64,000 nt of DNA from Agarophyton chilense (lineage: Eukaryota > Rhodophyta > Florideophyceae > Gracilariales > Gracilariaceae): NCBI GenBank assembly GCA_030374765.1, contig JARGXX010000004.1, forward strand, positions 682,001-746,000, written 5' to 3'. The position numbers were made by a program, and so were the translations under genes. Every line of letters begins with the position of its first letter. Position 1 is the stretch's first letter. The notes below the pieces were generated by a model that was not told where the DNA came from, ran no database searches, and saw only the letters and a list, made by a program, of their open reading frames with translations. This document shows, in pieces, positions 53,112 to 62,551 of the stretch.

Positions 53112-53243
53112 GACGCGAAGCGAAAGCGCGAAGCGAAAGCGCGAAGCGCAAGCGCGAAGCGCAAGCGCGAAGAAACGAAAGCGCGAAGAAACGAAAGCGC
53201 GAAGAAACGAAAGCGCGAAGAAACGAAAGCGCGAAGCGAAAGT
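53112..53243. repeat. GCGCGAAG-based tandem repeats upstream of the gamma-subunit gene
   Basis: Interleaved 13-bp (AGCGCGAAGCGAA/CA) and 16-bp (GCGCGAAGAAACGAAA) units, about nine GCGCGAA words in 130 bp. They lie directly before the ATG of the minus-strand gene and after the LSM14 stop, so they form its 5' UTR or promoter. On the gene strand the word is TTCGCGC. Confidence 0.8.
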
Positions 53244-53282
53244 CAAGGGAGCAGGTGAGGCGCGCTGCGCGCTCGAGCAATT

Positions 53283-54081
53283 TTAACACTGCGGCTGCTG
53301 CTGCTGCTGCTGCTGCTGCGGCGGCGGCGGCGGCGGTCTGCGCGCGCGCGCGCGGCCACGACGCGCGCCGCCGCGCGACCGCGCACGCGCGCCACGCCGC
53401 GCACTAGCCACGGCGGCGTCTCCAAACGTCTCCACGTCGGTACGGCGTCTCTGCGCGGCGTTGCGCTCGCCCCTCATTTCCTTTTCCGGCACGAGGTCGT
53501 CAAAGAAGCTTTTCTGCCGGTCGTACAGCGGCGCGACGCGGCCCGTGTGCGCCGGTCGTTCCAGCCGGTCGTTGCAGCCCTCAAAGTCGTAGTCCTCGTC
53601 CGGCACAATCGGTGCGCCGCCTCCGCCTCCGCCTCCTCCGCCTCCTCCGCCTGCACGGGCCACTCGTCGGCGCGCGCGCGTGCGACCGCGCGACGCGCCG
53701 CCTCTTCGGACGCGCGCGCGCGCGTCGCCGTCGCGCTCGTCGCGCGGCGGCGGCAGCGACGCCTTCGGGGCGCGCTGCGGTGGCTGCGGTGGTGACGGCG
53801 GCGGCGGCGGCGGCGGCGGCGCGAGGGAGGCTTCGCTGGACAGGCGTGGGGCGTGCGACGCGCGTGGCGGGGCGCGCGAGGGACGGAGCGTGGGGGGCGG
53901 GCCCCACGCGCGAGGCGTCGGTCCGCGCGGTTGCGGCGGCGGCGGCGGCGCGGCGGGCGGCGCAGTGGTTGCCGACGCAGCTGCGGCTGTAGTTGTTGGT
54001 GCAGCTGCGGCTGCGCGGCGCGCTTGCGGGGCCGCCGCAGCGGCCGCCACCGCCGCCTTTACCGGGCGCAGCGAAGGCGGA

Positions 54082-54117
<36 letters not shown>

Positions 54118-54428
54118 TGCAGGAACTGTAGATCGCTGATGTCGGCGCCGTGGAACACAATGTACGAAAACACGCGGTCGGAAGGGCGCACGGGGCCGGC
54201 GGGGCGCGGTCGCCCCTCGGTGCCGAACGAGCGCACGTCCTTGAGCGCCACGGTCGACGCGTTGGTATCGATGGTGTACAGCGTGCCCACATAGCGGATG
54301 GCCGACTTGGAGATGAGCGAGATACGCGAGCCCACGTACGGCAGACGCGCCGGCGCGGCCGTCGTCGGCGTCGACGTTGTTGCTGCCGGCTGCTGTTGCT
54401 GCTGTTGCTGCTGCTGCTGCGTGGCCAT
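53283..54428 (-). CDS. LSM14: LSM14/Scd6/RAP55-type mRNA-silencing protein
   Basis: 381 residues from the Met at 54428; the open frame extends to 54584, but the upstream part lacks conservation. A short polyGln start leads to the LSm14 domain (about 29-104): [60 protein letters not shown] polyPro run (about 105-118) and a long Pro/Ala/Arg-rich disordered region follow. Near the C-terminus are the FDF-type motif (DYDFEG, 279-284), the FFD box (SFFDDL, 307-312), the TFG box (RRTDVETFG, 328-336) and an RGG-like Arg-rich stretch, ending in polyPro/polyGln. This is the full family architecture. These proteins bind the DEAD-box helicase DDX6/Dhh1 and decapping factors, repress translation and help form P-bodies. 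The gene is divergent to phosphofructokinase. Confidence 0.93.
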
Positions 54429-55058
54429 GACGACGGCGGGCGGGGGAGAAGCGCGGTGGGGCGGAAGGGCGGCGCCACCAACAAGACGCAGCGGAGCGCG
54501 CGCGTCAACGAGCGTCGGCCGCGCAACACAGCCAGCCAAAGCGCAACGCGCCAGTCGACGACGCGCGCGCACACACACACACACACACAGTCAAGTCTCC
54601 ACGTGGTCGCATGGCATGCGTGTCCACGTGGTCACGTCGCATGCGTGTCACAAAACAGAAAAGCAAAATCGAGTCACACGGTTGGGTGGGTGTGACGCCG
54701 TGTGACGCCGTGTGACGCCGTGTGACGCCGTGCACGCCGTCGCGCTCGCTCACGCGCCGCGCAGGCAAAAACAACCGCACCACAACGCCACACACGCACA
54801 AACGACACACACGCACAACCACGCCGTTGACGCGCTCACGCCCCCATCTATCTACACGCTATCTCTCGTTCCCGCCCGCTTCACTGTGTGTGTGTCTCTC
54901 TCACACCACAGCAACGGCTGCTGTGCTGACCGCATTTCCGCTGCGCCTCCTCCGCTGCGCCTCCTCCGCTGCGCCTCCTCCGCTGCGCCTTCTGTGTCTT
55001 CTTCTTGCTATTCCCCCGTCGTCACCCCCTCCCCCAAAACCTCCTCCCCCGCTTAGCC
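54429..55058. promoter_or_regulatory. Repeat-rich divergent promoter between LSM14 and phosphofructokinase genes
   Basis: 630 bp separate the two start codons. Visible elements are a (CA)n tract (54571-54589), two 25-bp direct repeats each with the palindrome CCACGTGG and GCATGCGTGTC (from 54599 and 54624), four exact 10-bp TGTGACGCCG units (54691-54730), and about 3.6 copies of CCGCTGCGCCTCCT (near 54948-55000) in the PFK leader. CACGTG is a G-box/E-box and TGACG a bZIP half-site in plants. Use in this organism is inferred. Confidence 0.6.
54691..54730. repeat. Four tandem 10-bp TGTGACGCCG units
   Basis: Exact tandem repeat with one helical turn per unit, followed by a degenerate TGCACGCCG. 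It lies about midway between the divergent LSM14 and PFK start codons. Confidence 0.9.
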
Positions 55059-56848
55059 ATGTCGCGCCCCCCTACGGCCGCCGCACCCATCGTGCGCACC
55101 CGCACCCTAGACTCCGTCGTCATCGACCCCGACGACCCGCTGCAGTCCCGCCAGGACCTGCCCAAGGTCATCAAACACGCCCGCGTCTCGTACGACCATG
55201 CAAGCACCCCCATCTCCTCCCCGCGTCTGCAGCGCTTCTCCAAGATCGTCTTCCCGCGCCCCTGTCGCGGTCTGCAGCCCGTCCGCATCTCCGACTGGAC
55301 TCCCGTCGGCTCCTTCCCCTCTCCGCTGCAAAACAACCCCTCCCAGCTCAATCTGGGTCTCAGCTTTGTGGGCTCGCGCGAGACCATTCTCGTTGACATC
55401 ATCTCCGATGCTGAGAACACCACCATGAGTCGCGAGTTTGTGCGCGCCGGACCGCGCAGTGAGCTTGCCTTTCACCCTGCCAACCAGGCACGCCCGTGTA
55501 TCGTCACCTGCGGCGGACTGTGTCCGGGACTCAATTCCGTCATCCGCGAGCTCGTCATCACCCTCAAAAACATGTACCGCGTCCCGCGCGTTGACGGCAT
55601 CCCCTTCGGCTACCGCGGCTTTTACAGCACTCACCTCACCATCACCGAGCTCACCGAACAGCGCGTCATGGACATCCACCACGAGGGCGGCTCCATCATC
55701 GGCTCGTCGCGCGGCGGTCATGACACCAAGCGCATCTGCGACAGCATCATCGCCATGGGCTACAACCAGATCTTCATCATTGGCGGCGACGGCACCCACC
55801 GCGGCGCCGTCAAAATCTTCGAAGAGCTCAAGAAGCGTCGCGCCATGGTCAGCGTCGTCGGCATCCCCAAGACCATCGACAACGACATTGCGCTCATCGA
55901 CAAGAGTTTTGGCTTTGACACCGCCGTCGAGGAGGCACAGCGCAGCATCAAGTGCGCCAAGATCGAGGCCAAGAGCGCCATCAACGGCATCGGCCTCGTC
56001 AAGTTGATGGGGCGCCACTCAGGTCAGATCGCCATGTTCGCCACTCTTGCCTCTCGCGACGTCGACTGCTGCCTCATCCCGGAGGTGCGCTTCGAGCTGG
56101 ACGGCAAATCCGGCCTTTTCCAGTACATTGAGGACAGGCTGCGCGCCAAGGCGCACATGGTCATTGTGGTGGCCGAGGGCGCCGGCGTCGACCTCATTGA
56201 GCGCGAAATGCCCTCCACCGGCGTCGACGCCTCCGGCAACAAGAAGCTGTCCGACGTTGGGCTGTGGCTCAAGCGCAGAATCGACAGCGACTTCAAGAAC
56301 AGAGGGCGCGAGATTAACATCAAGCTCATCGACCCCACGTACGAGATTCGCAGCGTGCCCGCAAATGCCAGCGACAACTTGCACTGCAGTCTGCTGGCGC
56401 AATCAGCCGTGCACGGCGCTATGCACGGCTTTTCAGGCTTTTCGGTCGGTCTCATCAACACGCACTTTGTTCTGATACCCATGGAGGAAATATGTCGCCG
56501 AGGGCGCACCAAAGGTATGTTTGCACTACGCGCAACAAGCACGCGAGCTTTTGTTTTGCATCATGAATCACTGACACCACAACAACAACAACAACAACAA
56601 CACTTGTTTGGTTTTCACTTTTTGCAGTTGACGTGAAGAGCCGAATGTGGCACCGCGTGATTGCCTCCACAATGCAACCGAGCCTGTCTGGACAGTTGCC
56701 GCAGTCGCAAAGCTTGATCGAAGCACTGGACGGTTCTTTGAGGATGGGCAATTCGAAAGAACCGCTCATAGTGGGCAACAATCAACAGCCTACCGTGACT
56801 GAGCCTGGAGACGATTCAGACGAAAGCGACGACCCGCTCGGGTTCTGA
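55059..56848 (+). CDS. PFK: 6-phosphofructokinase, plant-type (ATP-dependent predicted)
   Basis: Two exons, 55059-56514 and 56628-56848; the intron is 113 bp, starts GTATGT, ends TTTTTGCAG and contains a CAA microsatellite. The spliced product has 558 residues. It phosphorylates fructose 6-phosphate to the 1,6-bisphosphate in glycolysis. Motifs: TCGGLCPGLNSVIREL (phosphate donor site), GGDGTHRGA (242-250), PKTIDND (270-276, catalytic Asp), MGRHSGQIA (317-325), PEVRFELDG. Gly at the third position after GGD-type start (GGDGT, not GGDDS) predicts ATP rather than pyrophosphate as donor, while PKTIDND in place of PGTIDND is usual in plant ATP-PFKs of group III. Exon 2 restores KVDVKSRMWHRVIASTMQPS, a family-typical end, and a polar acidic tail. 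The 80-residue N-terminus is Pro/Arg-rich; it may be regulatory or a weak plastid transit peptide. Confidence 0.92.
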
Positions 56849-57045
56849 AGCGACTGGTGGTGCGATGAACATGGACGTTTGCATCACCACGATGTGGTTG
56901 CTTGACGGCAGTTGCTCTTTATTTGTTTTTTTCCGCGGGTAACCGCGACTGTCGTTTTTGGGGAAGAGAGCGCCAGGTTGGCGGCATTCGAGAGCTCCGA
57001 CAAAGATGTGCTGTTGCAAACTGGCTGTAACTTTTGTATTGTTAT

Positions 57046-57048
<3 letters not shown>

Positions 57049-57079
<31 letters not shown>
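57049..57079. repeat. (GA)n microsatellite
   Basis: About fifteen GA units between PFK and the deacylase gene. Confidence 0.9.
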
Positions 57080-57084
<5 letters not shown>

Positions 57085-57152
57085 TTCAAAAGGCACGGCG
57101 GCGACATGCATTTCCATGCACCGCCGAATCATTCGCAATGTACCTCTGGCGG

Positions 57153-57169
57153 CCCCCCCCCCCCCCCCC
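57153..57169. repeat. C17 homopolymer tract
   Basis: Seventeen C residues after CTGGCGG, 216 bp before the deacylase start codon, on the sense strand. Confidence 0.9.
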
Positions 57170-57384
57170 GTCGCGCGCTGTGCGCCGCTCGCCCTTGCAG
57201 CGGCGCAGTCACGCGGCGCGTGTGCGTGACGCGCGCCACCAGACGGCGAGCAGCATCCAAATTGCGCCCCATGCGCATGCTCCCCGCCTCGTCCGCACCC
57301 TTCGCACCTCTGTCCCAACCCCCACCCTCCTCCTTCCCCTCCACCCCTTTACCCCCCCTTATCCCATCCCCCCCCGCCATCGCC

Positions 57385-57870
57385 ATGCGGCTCGTCGTCC
57401 AAAAAGTTTCGCAGGCCGCCGTCACCTCGTCCGTTGAGGCCCAGCCCACCGTCACAGCCTCCATCCACGCAGGGCTCTGCGTCCTTGTCGGCTTCGAACG
57501 AGATGACACAGACCAAGACGTCGAAGCCGCCGTCAACCAGCTCCTCAAGCTGCGCCTCTTCCCCGACCCCTCATCTCAAACCAAAAACGCCCTCAATATC
57601 GTGCAGGCCACAGCCGATCTCCTTCTTGTGTCACAATTCACCCTCAACGCCGCCCTCAAAAGTGGCCGCCCGAGCTACCATCGCGCCATGCCGCCGCAAC
57701 ACGCTGCCTCAATGTTCGATCGCCTCATCGAGCGCTGTCGCCCCGTTGAGCACGCCGGCGGCCTGGTCCGAAACGGTGTATTCGGCTCTTGGATGCAGCT
57801 GCAGTTGGTCAACGAAGGCCCGTACACAATATGTCTCACAGCAACAAACGGAAAGTGCCAAGCATGGTAG
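57385..57870 (+). CDS. DTD1: D-aminoacyl-tRNA deacylase (DTD)
   Basis: 161 residues from ATG 57385 (CGCCATGCGG). The frame is open further upstream, but that sequence is low complexity and the family always begins at this M-R-x-V-x-Q-x-V block. The dimeric enzyme hydrolyses D-amino acids, and glycine mischarged on tRNA-Ala, from tRNA as translation proofreading. Motifs are MRLVVQKVSQAAVT (1-14), LLLVSQFTL (79-87, the SQxT active-site motif), KSGRPSYHRAM (92-102) and NEGPYTICL (143-151), the cross-subunit Gly-cisPro motif; the family usually has NDGPVT, so Tyr replaces Val here. No targeting peptide is evident, so it is probably cytosolic. Confidence 0.94.
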   Translation: MRLVVQKVSQAAVTSSVEAQPTVTASIHAGLCVLVGFERDDTDQDVEAAVNQLLKLRLFPDPSSQTKNALNIVQATADLLLVSQFTLNAALKSGRPSYHRAMPPQHAASMFDRLIERCRPVEHAGGLVRNGVFGSWMQLQLVNEGPYTICLTATNGKCQAW

Positions 57871-59435
57871 ACACCCCCCAACCTCCCTCTTCTTTCGTGC
57901 CGCCACAATTCACCTCTCCAACCACCTCTGTGCACGGCCAAAGCCGCAGTCGCGCCACTCGCCCGCGCGCTTCTTTTCTTACCGCCATCTTTGTTGTCAG
58001 AATCGCCGCCCATCTAACCCCTACTCCTTCTTCTGCTCCTGTCTGTGATGCATACCTGGCTCCCCAAGTCCTGAGAGACTGGCGCAACAGTGAAACCAAC
58101 CGACTAACGTCATGTGAACTATATACGGTCGCCCATGGTTTTTGAACGCTGGTAAAGCACATCGCGGCGCCAAGCGACAGACGACTACAAAGCTACGGGG
58201 ATTCTGTCTTCCTAAGCCACCAATCGATGAGCAAATGAAGCTTGTTTTTAGCTGCTTTCTTTGGGTATCGCCATTGTCGTAAGGCACGCACCGGTTCCGC
58301 CTATTTGTCTCCTTGAGTGCTCATTTGCCTTTACAAGCAACGAATGGTAGGTAACCACTTCGTATAGGAACCAGCAAACCAAACAAAAAGCCTACACCTT
58401 GTGATTGCCACACGACTCTGTTTTAGGTCAGATGAGTTGTTAACTTGTGACATTGATTGTCTTTTCCACGGCAAGCTTTTCTCCAGTTAAACAACACATT
58501 ACAGCAGATCAGTTATATTGTGAAGAGGTTTATTGCACTGCAGTTGACCTATCTTTTCCCGGGGCGGAATGCTCTTCTTCTCTTTCAGGGCGGCGATACA
58601 CCATTCGTCTTCAGTAGGAGAAGCTGATTTCTGAAAAGCTTTTCCCTCTGTAAACCTGGCCAACAACTTGTTAAGCCATTTCTGCACTATGCCTGACGCT
58701 TTATTTTGATGAGCTCTTCTCGCTAGAGGAAACTCTTGCTTCTGAATAGCCCCCCAATTTCCTTCGCGCCAAATTGAAGGAAAGCTCTGTCTTAACAAAG
58801 GTCTCCTTTCGGAGAGAGAACAACAACAACAACTGTGACCACCGTCTCATTTCTGTAAATAAGTGGCTACGTCATTCTGCTTGCGGTTGCAACAAATCAT
58901 GCTGTGTAGCGTTTGTTTGTGGTCACTCTCTGTCATCTACCCAGCAAAGCAAGTTATGCTTCAACGTGCTCGCCATCGCTCTAGCTTTTGCCCCGCACTC
59001 GCCCCGCCTCTTTCCTTTTCTAGATAGGAGGCAACCGGGTGTACGGCGGCTATGTGACCAGTGCAGAATCGACTTGGCCTTGCCTTGCTGTTTTCTCAGT
59101 TGGCACAAGCGTGCAGGGTTGGAAACGCCAGTTTTTATCTTGCACAAGCCCATCCTCTACTAGTACACGCCGTTTTTTGCGCTCAAAAGCGCTCCTCCTT
59201 CCAATTCGTGGGGTCTTACAAGTTTCTGATTCAAGGAATTAGGCATAGGTTTGGGTTGGGGAACGGGGCGACGCGACGCGCTGGGTCTTCGGTCGGAACT
59301 CGCCCGAGCGTGTACAACAATGTGCGATTACTAGATTGTGGCCGATGACTAAGAAGCTATGAAAGGCTGTGCTTCGTTTTCGAACTTTGGAATCTGATGC
59401 ATCAAAAGATTGTAGAAATCTGCCTAACGATGGGC
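57871..59435. other. Spacer with one unidentified minus-strand ORF
   Basis: Contains a 99-codon minus-strand ORF (58499-58798: WREGNWGAIQKQEFPLARRA near its start, IAALKEKKSIPP near the end). It has plausible protein-like composition but no recognised family; it could be a remnant of a mobile-element protein. Nothing else is supported. Confidence 0.35.
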
Positions 59436-60875
59436 TCACTTGCGCTTCTTTCGAGCTGGACTCTTCGGAGACAAGCTGCTTCTTGAGCCCGGACTGCTCG
59501 AAAAACGGCTGTTGTTTGAGCTCGGGCTGCCCCTCGAGCTTGAGCTGCTTTCGCCAACCGGAAGGCCTGCTTCTCTCATCTGCCTGCGTTGCTCCCTTAT
59601 CCGAGCTTCTGCTTTTTGTCTCCTCTCCTTCTCTTCCCGCTCTCTCTTTTCCGCCGCTTGTCTCCTCTCCTTCTCTTCCCGCTTTTCCTTTTCCGCCGCT
59701 TGTCTCCTCTCCTTCTCTTCCCGCTTTTCCTTTTCCGCCGCTTGTCTCCTCTCCTTCTCTTCCCGCTTTTCCTTTTCCGCCGCTTGTCTCCTCTCCTTCT
59801 CTTCCCGCTCTCTCTTTTCCGCCGCTTGTCTCCTCTCCTTCTCTTCCCGCTCTCTCTTTTCCGCCGCTTGTCTCCTCTCCTTCTCCTCCCGCTTTTCCTT
59901 TTCCGCTTCCTCTCGTCTCATGCGTTCCTGCCTGCCTTCCCTGTGATGCCATTGATCCGGTTTGCCAGGGTTGATGCAATCCTTTGCCTTAAGTACTCCA
60001 ATGGGCCCAAGATCAACTTCGTCATCGCCTCGAAGAGGTTTCTCCATCCCCCTATACTTCCCATTGCGAAGATTTCCCTCGTGTACAGCTGGGTGAGGGT
60101 TCTTGGCGCGAGCCCGGTTTCTTATCACAATGTACTTGTCAATTTCTTTTTGTTCATAAAGTTCTCGTTTTTCTTCCATATCTCTGCGTTCATCCGAGCT
60201 CGTGTTTTCCACTACAACTTGTGGCTTATGACCAACAGGAAACGTTATCACCTGGCTAGTGGGTGATAAACGCTTACGGGCTTCGTCTGAGAGACGTTCG
60301 CCAATTGCAAGGTCGGCCCGTACCACGGAGTACCTTGGATGTCCACGGGCAGGGGTTGCAGTTTCCTCAGAAGCCCCGCTTTGAGGCGAAGCATTACTAG
60401 ATGATGGCTGACGGGACCTGAGGTGCCGTTGGGTTGGAATCGCGATGGTAGCTTCTAAGGTCGCGACACGGTTACTAGTAGGGTTGTTCAGTTCTACTTC
60501 TTTGAAACGATACAAAAGGTTCTTTGCCTGTTCCTTGTTCCTGTCGCGCTCCGACATACCGCGCCAGTTCAGAAGGCCGTCCACCAAGTCGTACTCACCG
60601 TATTTAAACCGGTCAATGTCAAAGAACTCCTCCGCTGTGGCTGGTAGAAGATGTAGGGCTCCCAGTTGTCGACGATCTAGTACTGTTGCGGGAGACTGTT
60701 CTTCCTGTTCTTCAAAGAGCGACTGCGGAGTGCTCGGCAGAGACGAGTTCTCATTTACTGCAGGCAATGGAGAGGGTGGGGGTGATGCTGGTTGCCGTGT
60801 TACCGCAGGCATCGAACTTTCTTCTGAAGACGACATCGGTTGCGAGGGAAAAGCAGACTCCGCAAGACCGTACAT
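59436..60875 (-). CDS. Protein with seven 14-residue charged repeats, unidentified
   Basis: 479 residues. The N-terminal 70 residues are Ser/Pro/Glu-rich. A moderately conserved-looking segment follows (FFDIDRFKYGEYDLVDGLLN, WRGMSERDRNKEQAKNLLYR). A second segment around KRELYEQKEIDKYIVIRNRA precedes seven tandem 14-residue units alternating EKEKREEKERRQAA (A) and EKREREEKERRQAA (B) in order A B B A A A B, certain to form one long charged helix (about 100 residues, single alpha-helix or coiled coil). The C-terminus is Ser-rich and ends SPKSPARKKRK, a likely nuclear signal. No domain is recognised. The start may be Met1 or MSSSEES; GTAAGT near 60922 (minus) hints at a 5' UTR intron. Confidence 0.6.
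   Translation of the reverse strand: MYGLAESAFPSQPMSSSEESSMPAVTRQPASPPPSPLPAVNENSSLPSTPQSLFEEQEEQSPATVLDRRQLGALHLLPATAEEFFDIDRFKYGEYDLVDGLLNWRGMSERDRNKEQAKNLLYRFKEVELNNPTSNRVATLEATIAIPTQRHLRSRQPSSSNASPQSGASEETATPARGHPRYSVVRADLAIGERLSDEARKRLSPTSQVITFPVGHKPQVVVENTSSDERRDMEEKRELYEQKEIDKYIVIRNRARAKNPHPAVHEGNLRNGKYRGMEKPLRGDDEVDLGPIGVLKAKDCINPGKPDQWHHREGRQERMRREEAEKEKREEKERRQAAEKREREEKERRQAAEKREREEKERRQAAEKEKREEKERRQAAEKEKREEKERRQAAEKEKREEKERRQAAEKREREEKERRQKAEARIREQRRQMREAGLPVGESSSSSRGSPSSNNSRFSSSPGSRSSLSPKSPARKKRK
59630..59925. repeat. 42-bp coding minisatellite, about seven units
   Basis: Units are almost identical at DNA level (GCTTGTCTCCTCTCCTTCTC occurs in each on the plus strand), differing mainly by TTTTCCTTTTC against TCTCTCTTTTC. 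This points to recent expansion or gene conversion. Confidence 0.88.
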
Positions 60876-61234
60876 GTAGCGCTTCCCTGAAGCGAGGCTT
60901 GCAACTTACCCAGTGGATAGTAGCCACTGTACGCTCCGCAAATCTGGGAAGATGACAAGGGGATCAGTCTCAAGTCAGCAATTAGCATTCGTCAGCATCT
61001 GCACATGAGTCAGGGTTTTTGCATCATCTCCACCGGTTGTATCAGAATAATTCACGTTTTTATTCCTCAACGTATCGCGTGCCGGCTGCCGGCTTCCTGC
61101 ACGATAGCAATGGGTTCTTGTCACAACAAGACAATGCCATTTCCGTTTTCCTGATTTCTCCCCTTTTGCGAACGTATTCCAGCTTTATTGACACTGTTGA
61201 AGAGAAGTTGTTTTCCATGCTTTTCTGGCAAGAA
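60876..61234. other. Spacer, nothing recognised
   Basis: Upstream region of the repeat protein and downstream region of the next minus-strand ORF. A minus-strand GTAAGT near 60922 is the only notable element. Confidence 0.35.
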
Positions 61235-61729
61235 TCACGATAGAGTCGAATGACCCTTCTGCATTGCGAGCTGATTCACATTGAACAATATCGCCAACGG
61301 TAAAAGGGTTGGAAAGGGAGAATGCCGCCACGATCTATTGGCGACACGGCGTGCTGCATGCAGAGTGCTTGTCGCAGTGCACCGCTCTGCCGATGATCTA
61401 CATAGGGTACGACTGAGATTTTGAAAGAAAGGATAGAATTCATTGATCTCGTTAGTGAAATGCTTTAGCAAACTTCTAGCTACATGCACGAATGTACGAA
61501 TGGTAACACTTCTCGACCGTGACTCGGGAACGAAACACAATTTAGACTTTTCAGGTTGTACCCTTCTTGGCCGCGTTCTGGAGGAAGCCTTGCGGGTGTT
61601 GGGGTTTTTTTGGCCCTCTTCGGCAGGGAAAGATATCTCGAACGGATCTTCAGACGCTTTGAAATCTGGAGCGATAAGAAGTAATAAGACGAAGAAGATG
61701 AGGATGAGAGGCTTTGTACGAATAATCAA
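61235..61729 (-). CDS. Small secreted or lumenal protein, hypothetical
   Basis: 164 residues. MIIRTKPLILIFFVLLLLIA followed by PDFKASEDPFE is a classic ER signal peptide (basic n-region, Leu/Ile-rich core, Ala/Ser at the probable cleavage site). The rest is basic and Arg/Ser-rich without a recognised domain; Cys residues are few (four). It lies 120 bp downstream of another minus-strand ORF. A plus-strand ORF of similar length overlaps it, but lacks any such feature. Confidence 0.45.
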   Translation of the reverse strand: MIIRTKPLILIFFVLLLLIAPDFKASEDPFEISFPAEEGQKNPNTRKASSRTRPRRVQPEKSKLCFVPESRSRSVTIRTFVHVARSLLKHFTNEINEFYPFFQNLSRTLCRSSAERCTATSTLHAARRVANRSWRHSPFPTLLPLAILFNVNQLAMQKGHSTLS

Positions 61730-61849
61730 ACCTTCTGGCGGGCGACGTCACGCCTGACGTTGTCTTGTGCGTCTTTGGCCCTTGTCCTCCTCCGAATTTC
61801 TCACCCGTTTCCGACTCGCATGCTCCGAACTTCCCCCACCACCCATTTC

Positions 61850-62551
61850 TTAAACCAAAATTTCCCTAGCTTCCTCCATACACACCGAAAGGGTTTCATC
61901 TAGTTGGGAGAGTGCGTGACGGGTTTTGTTTACCCGACGTTGCAGCTTCCTCGCCAGACATACACTGCAGCACCTCTCAGTGTTCGCACAGCATGTGCCA
62001 GGATTCAAATACGCACTTGATATGACATCATCAAGTGACAATGAACACGGCTCGAGCGATCTCACCAGATCTGCCGCTAAGGTTTCTGCTCTTCTCATGT
62101 GAGACGACAGAGCAAGCGCTTCCTTACATAAAGCCTGAAAACTGAGGCGGCGAATGAGCCGAAACAGACCTTCATCGTTACTTAGGTTTTCACTCCAAGC
62201 AAACCTTGTCCCGTCGCAAGGGCGAACCGCGCCACCGCGCTCAATACTCACAAACCAGGAGATGATCTCCGACAACTCGCGAGTATCATTCTTGAATCTC
62301 CTGTTTGGGGCGGAAACACAGAATCTTGTGCTGCTTTTGATGGCCATAATCACGGATAACATAAGGATGCGCATCGTGAGAAAGAGGTTCAAGGCGTATC
62401 CTAATCCCTCCATCGCGTTTATTAGGTGGTCTTGGTGGGAGAGAGAGTATTCGGGACCCAAGGAGGAAGAGGTGGGGAAGCGGTGGGCGGCAGGACGTTG
62501 ATAAAGGGTAGCGCAGACTAGGAAGTCTCGTTGTAGAGTGGGTTTGAGCAC
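61850..62551 (-). CDS. Hypothetical protein
   Basis: 233 residues, or about 187 if translation starts at the internal MEGLGYALNLFLTMRILMLS, which would give a hydrophobic N-terminal segment (signal anchor). The remainder is helical with a Cys cluster (GTCCANTERCCSVCLARKLQ) and a charged C-terminal helix ending in MEEAREILV. No family is recognised. Confidence 0.42.
   Translation of the reverse strand: MLKPTLQRDFLVCATLYQRPAAHRFPTSSSLGPEYSLSHQDHLINAMEGLGYALNLFLTMRILMLSVIMAIKSSTRFCVSAPNRRFKNDTRELSEIISWFVSIERGGAVRPCDGTRFAWSENLSNDEGLFRLIRRLSFQALCKEALALSSHMRRAETLAADLVRSLEPCSLSLDDVISSAYLNPGTCCANTERCCSVCLARKLQRRVNKTRHALSQLDETLSVCMEEAREILV

Noticed and set aside
53572-54705. Plus-strand ORFs opposite LSM14
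   Set aside because: Gly/Arg/Ala-rich shadows of the polyPro and polyGln coding sequence.
55107-56018. 303-codon minus-strand ORF opposite the phosphofructokinase gene
   Set aside because: Antisense shadow of a GC-rich gene with strong codon bias; Asp/Ala/Val-rich with no domain.
59369-60266. Plus-strand ORFs with Leu/Phe/Ser/Pro repeats opposite the charged-repeat protein
   Set aside because: Complement of the 42-bp repeats; the minus-strand frame has a coherent start, helix, nuclear signal and stop.
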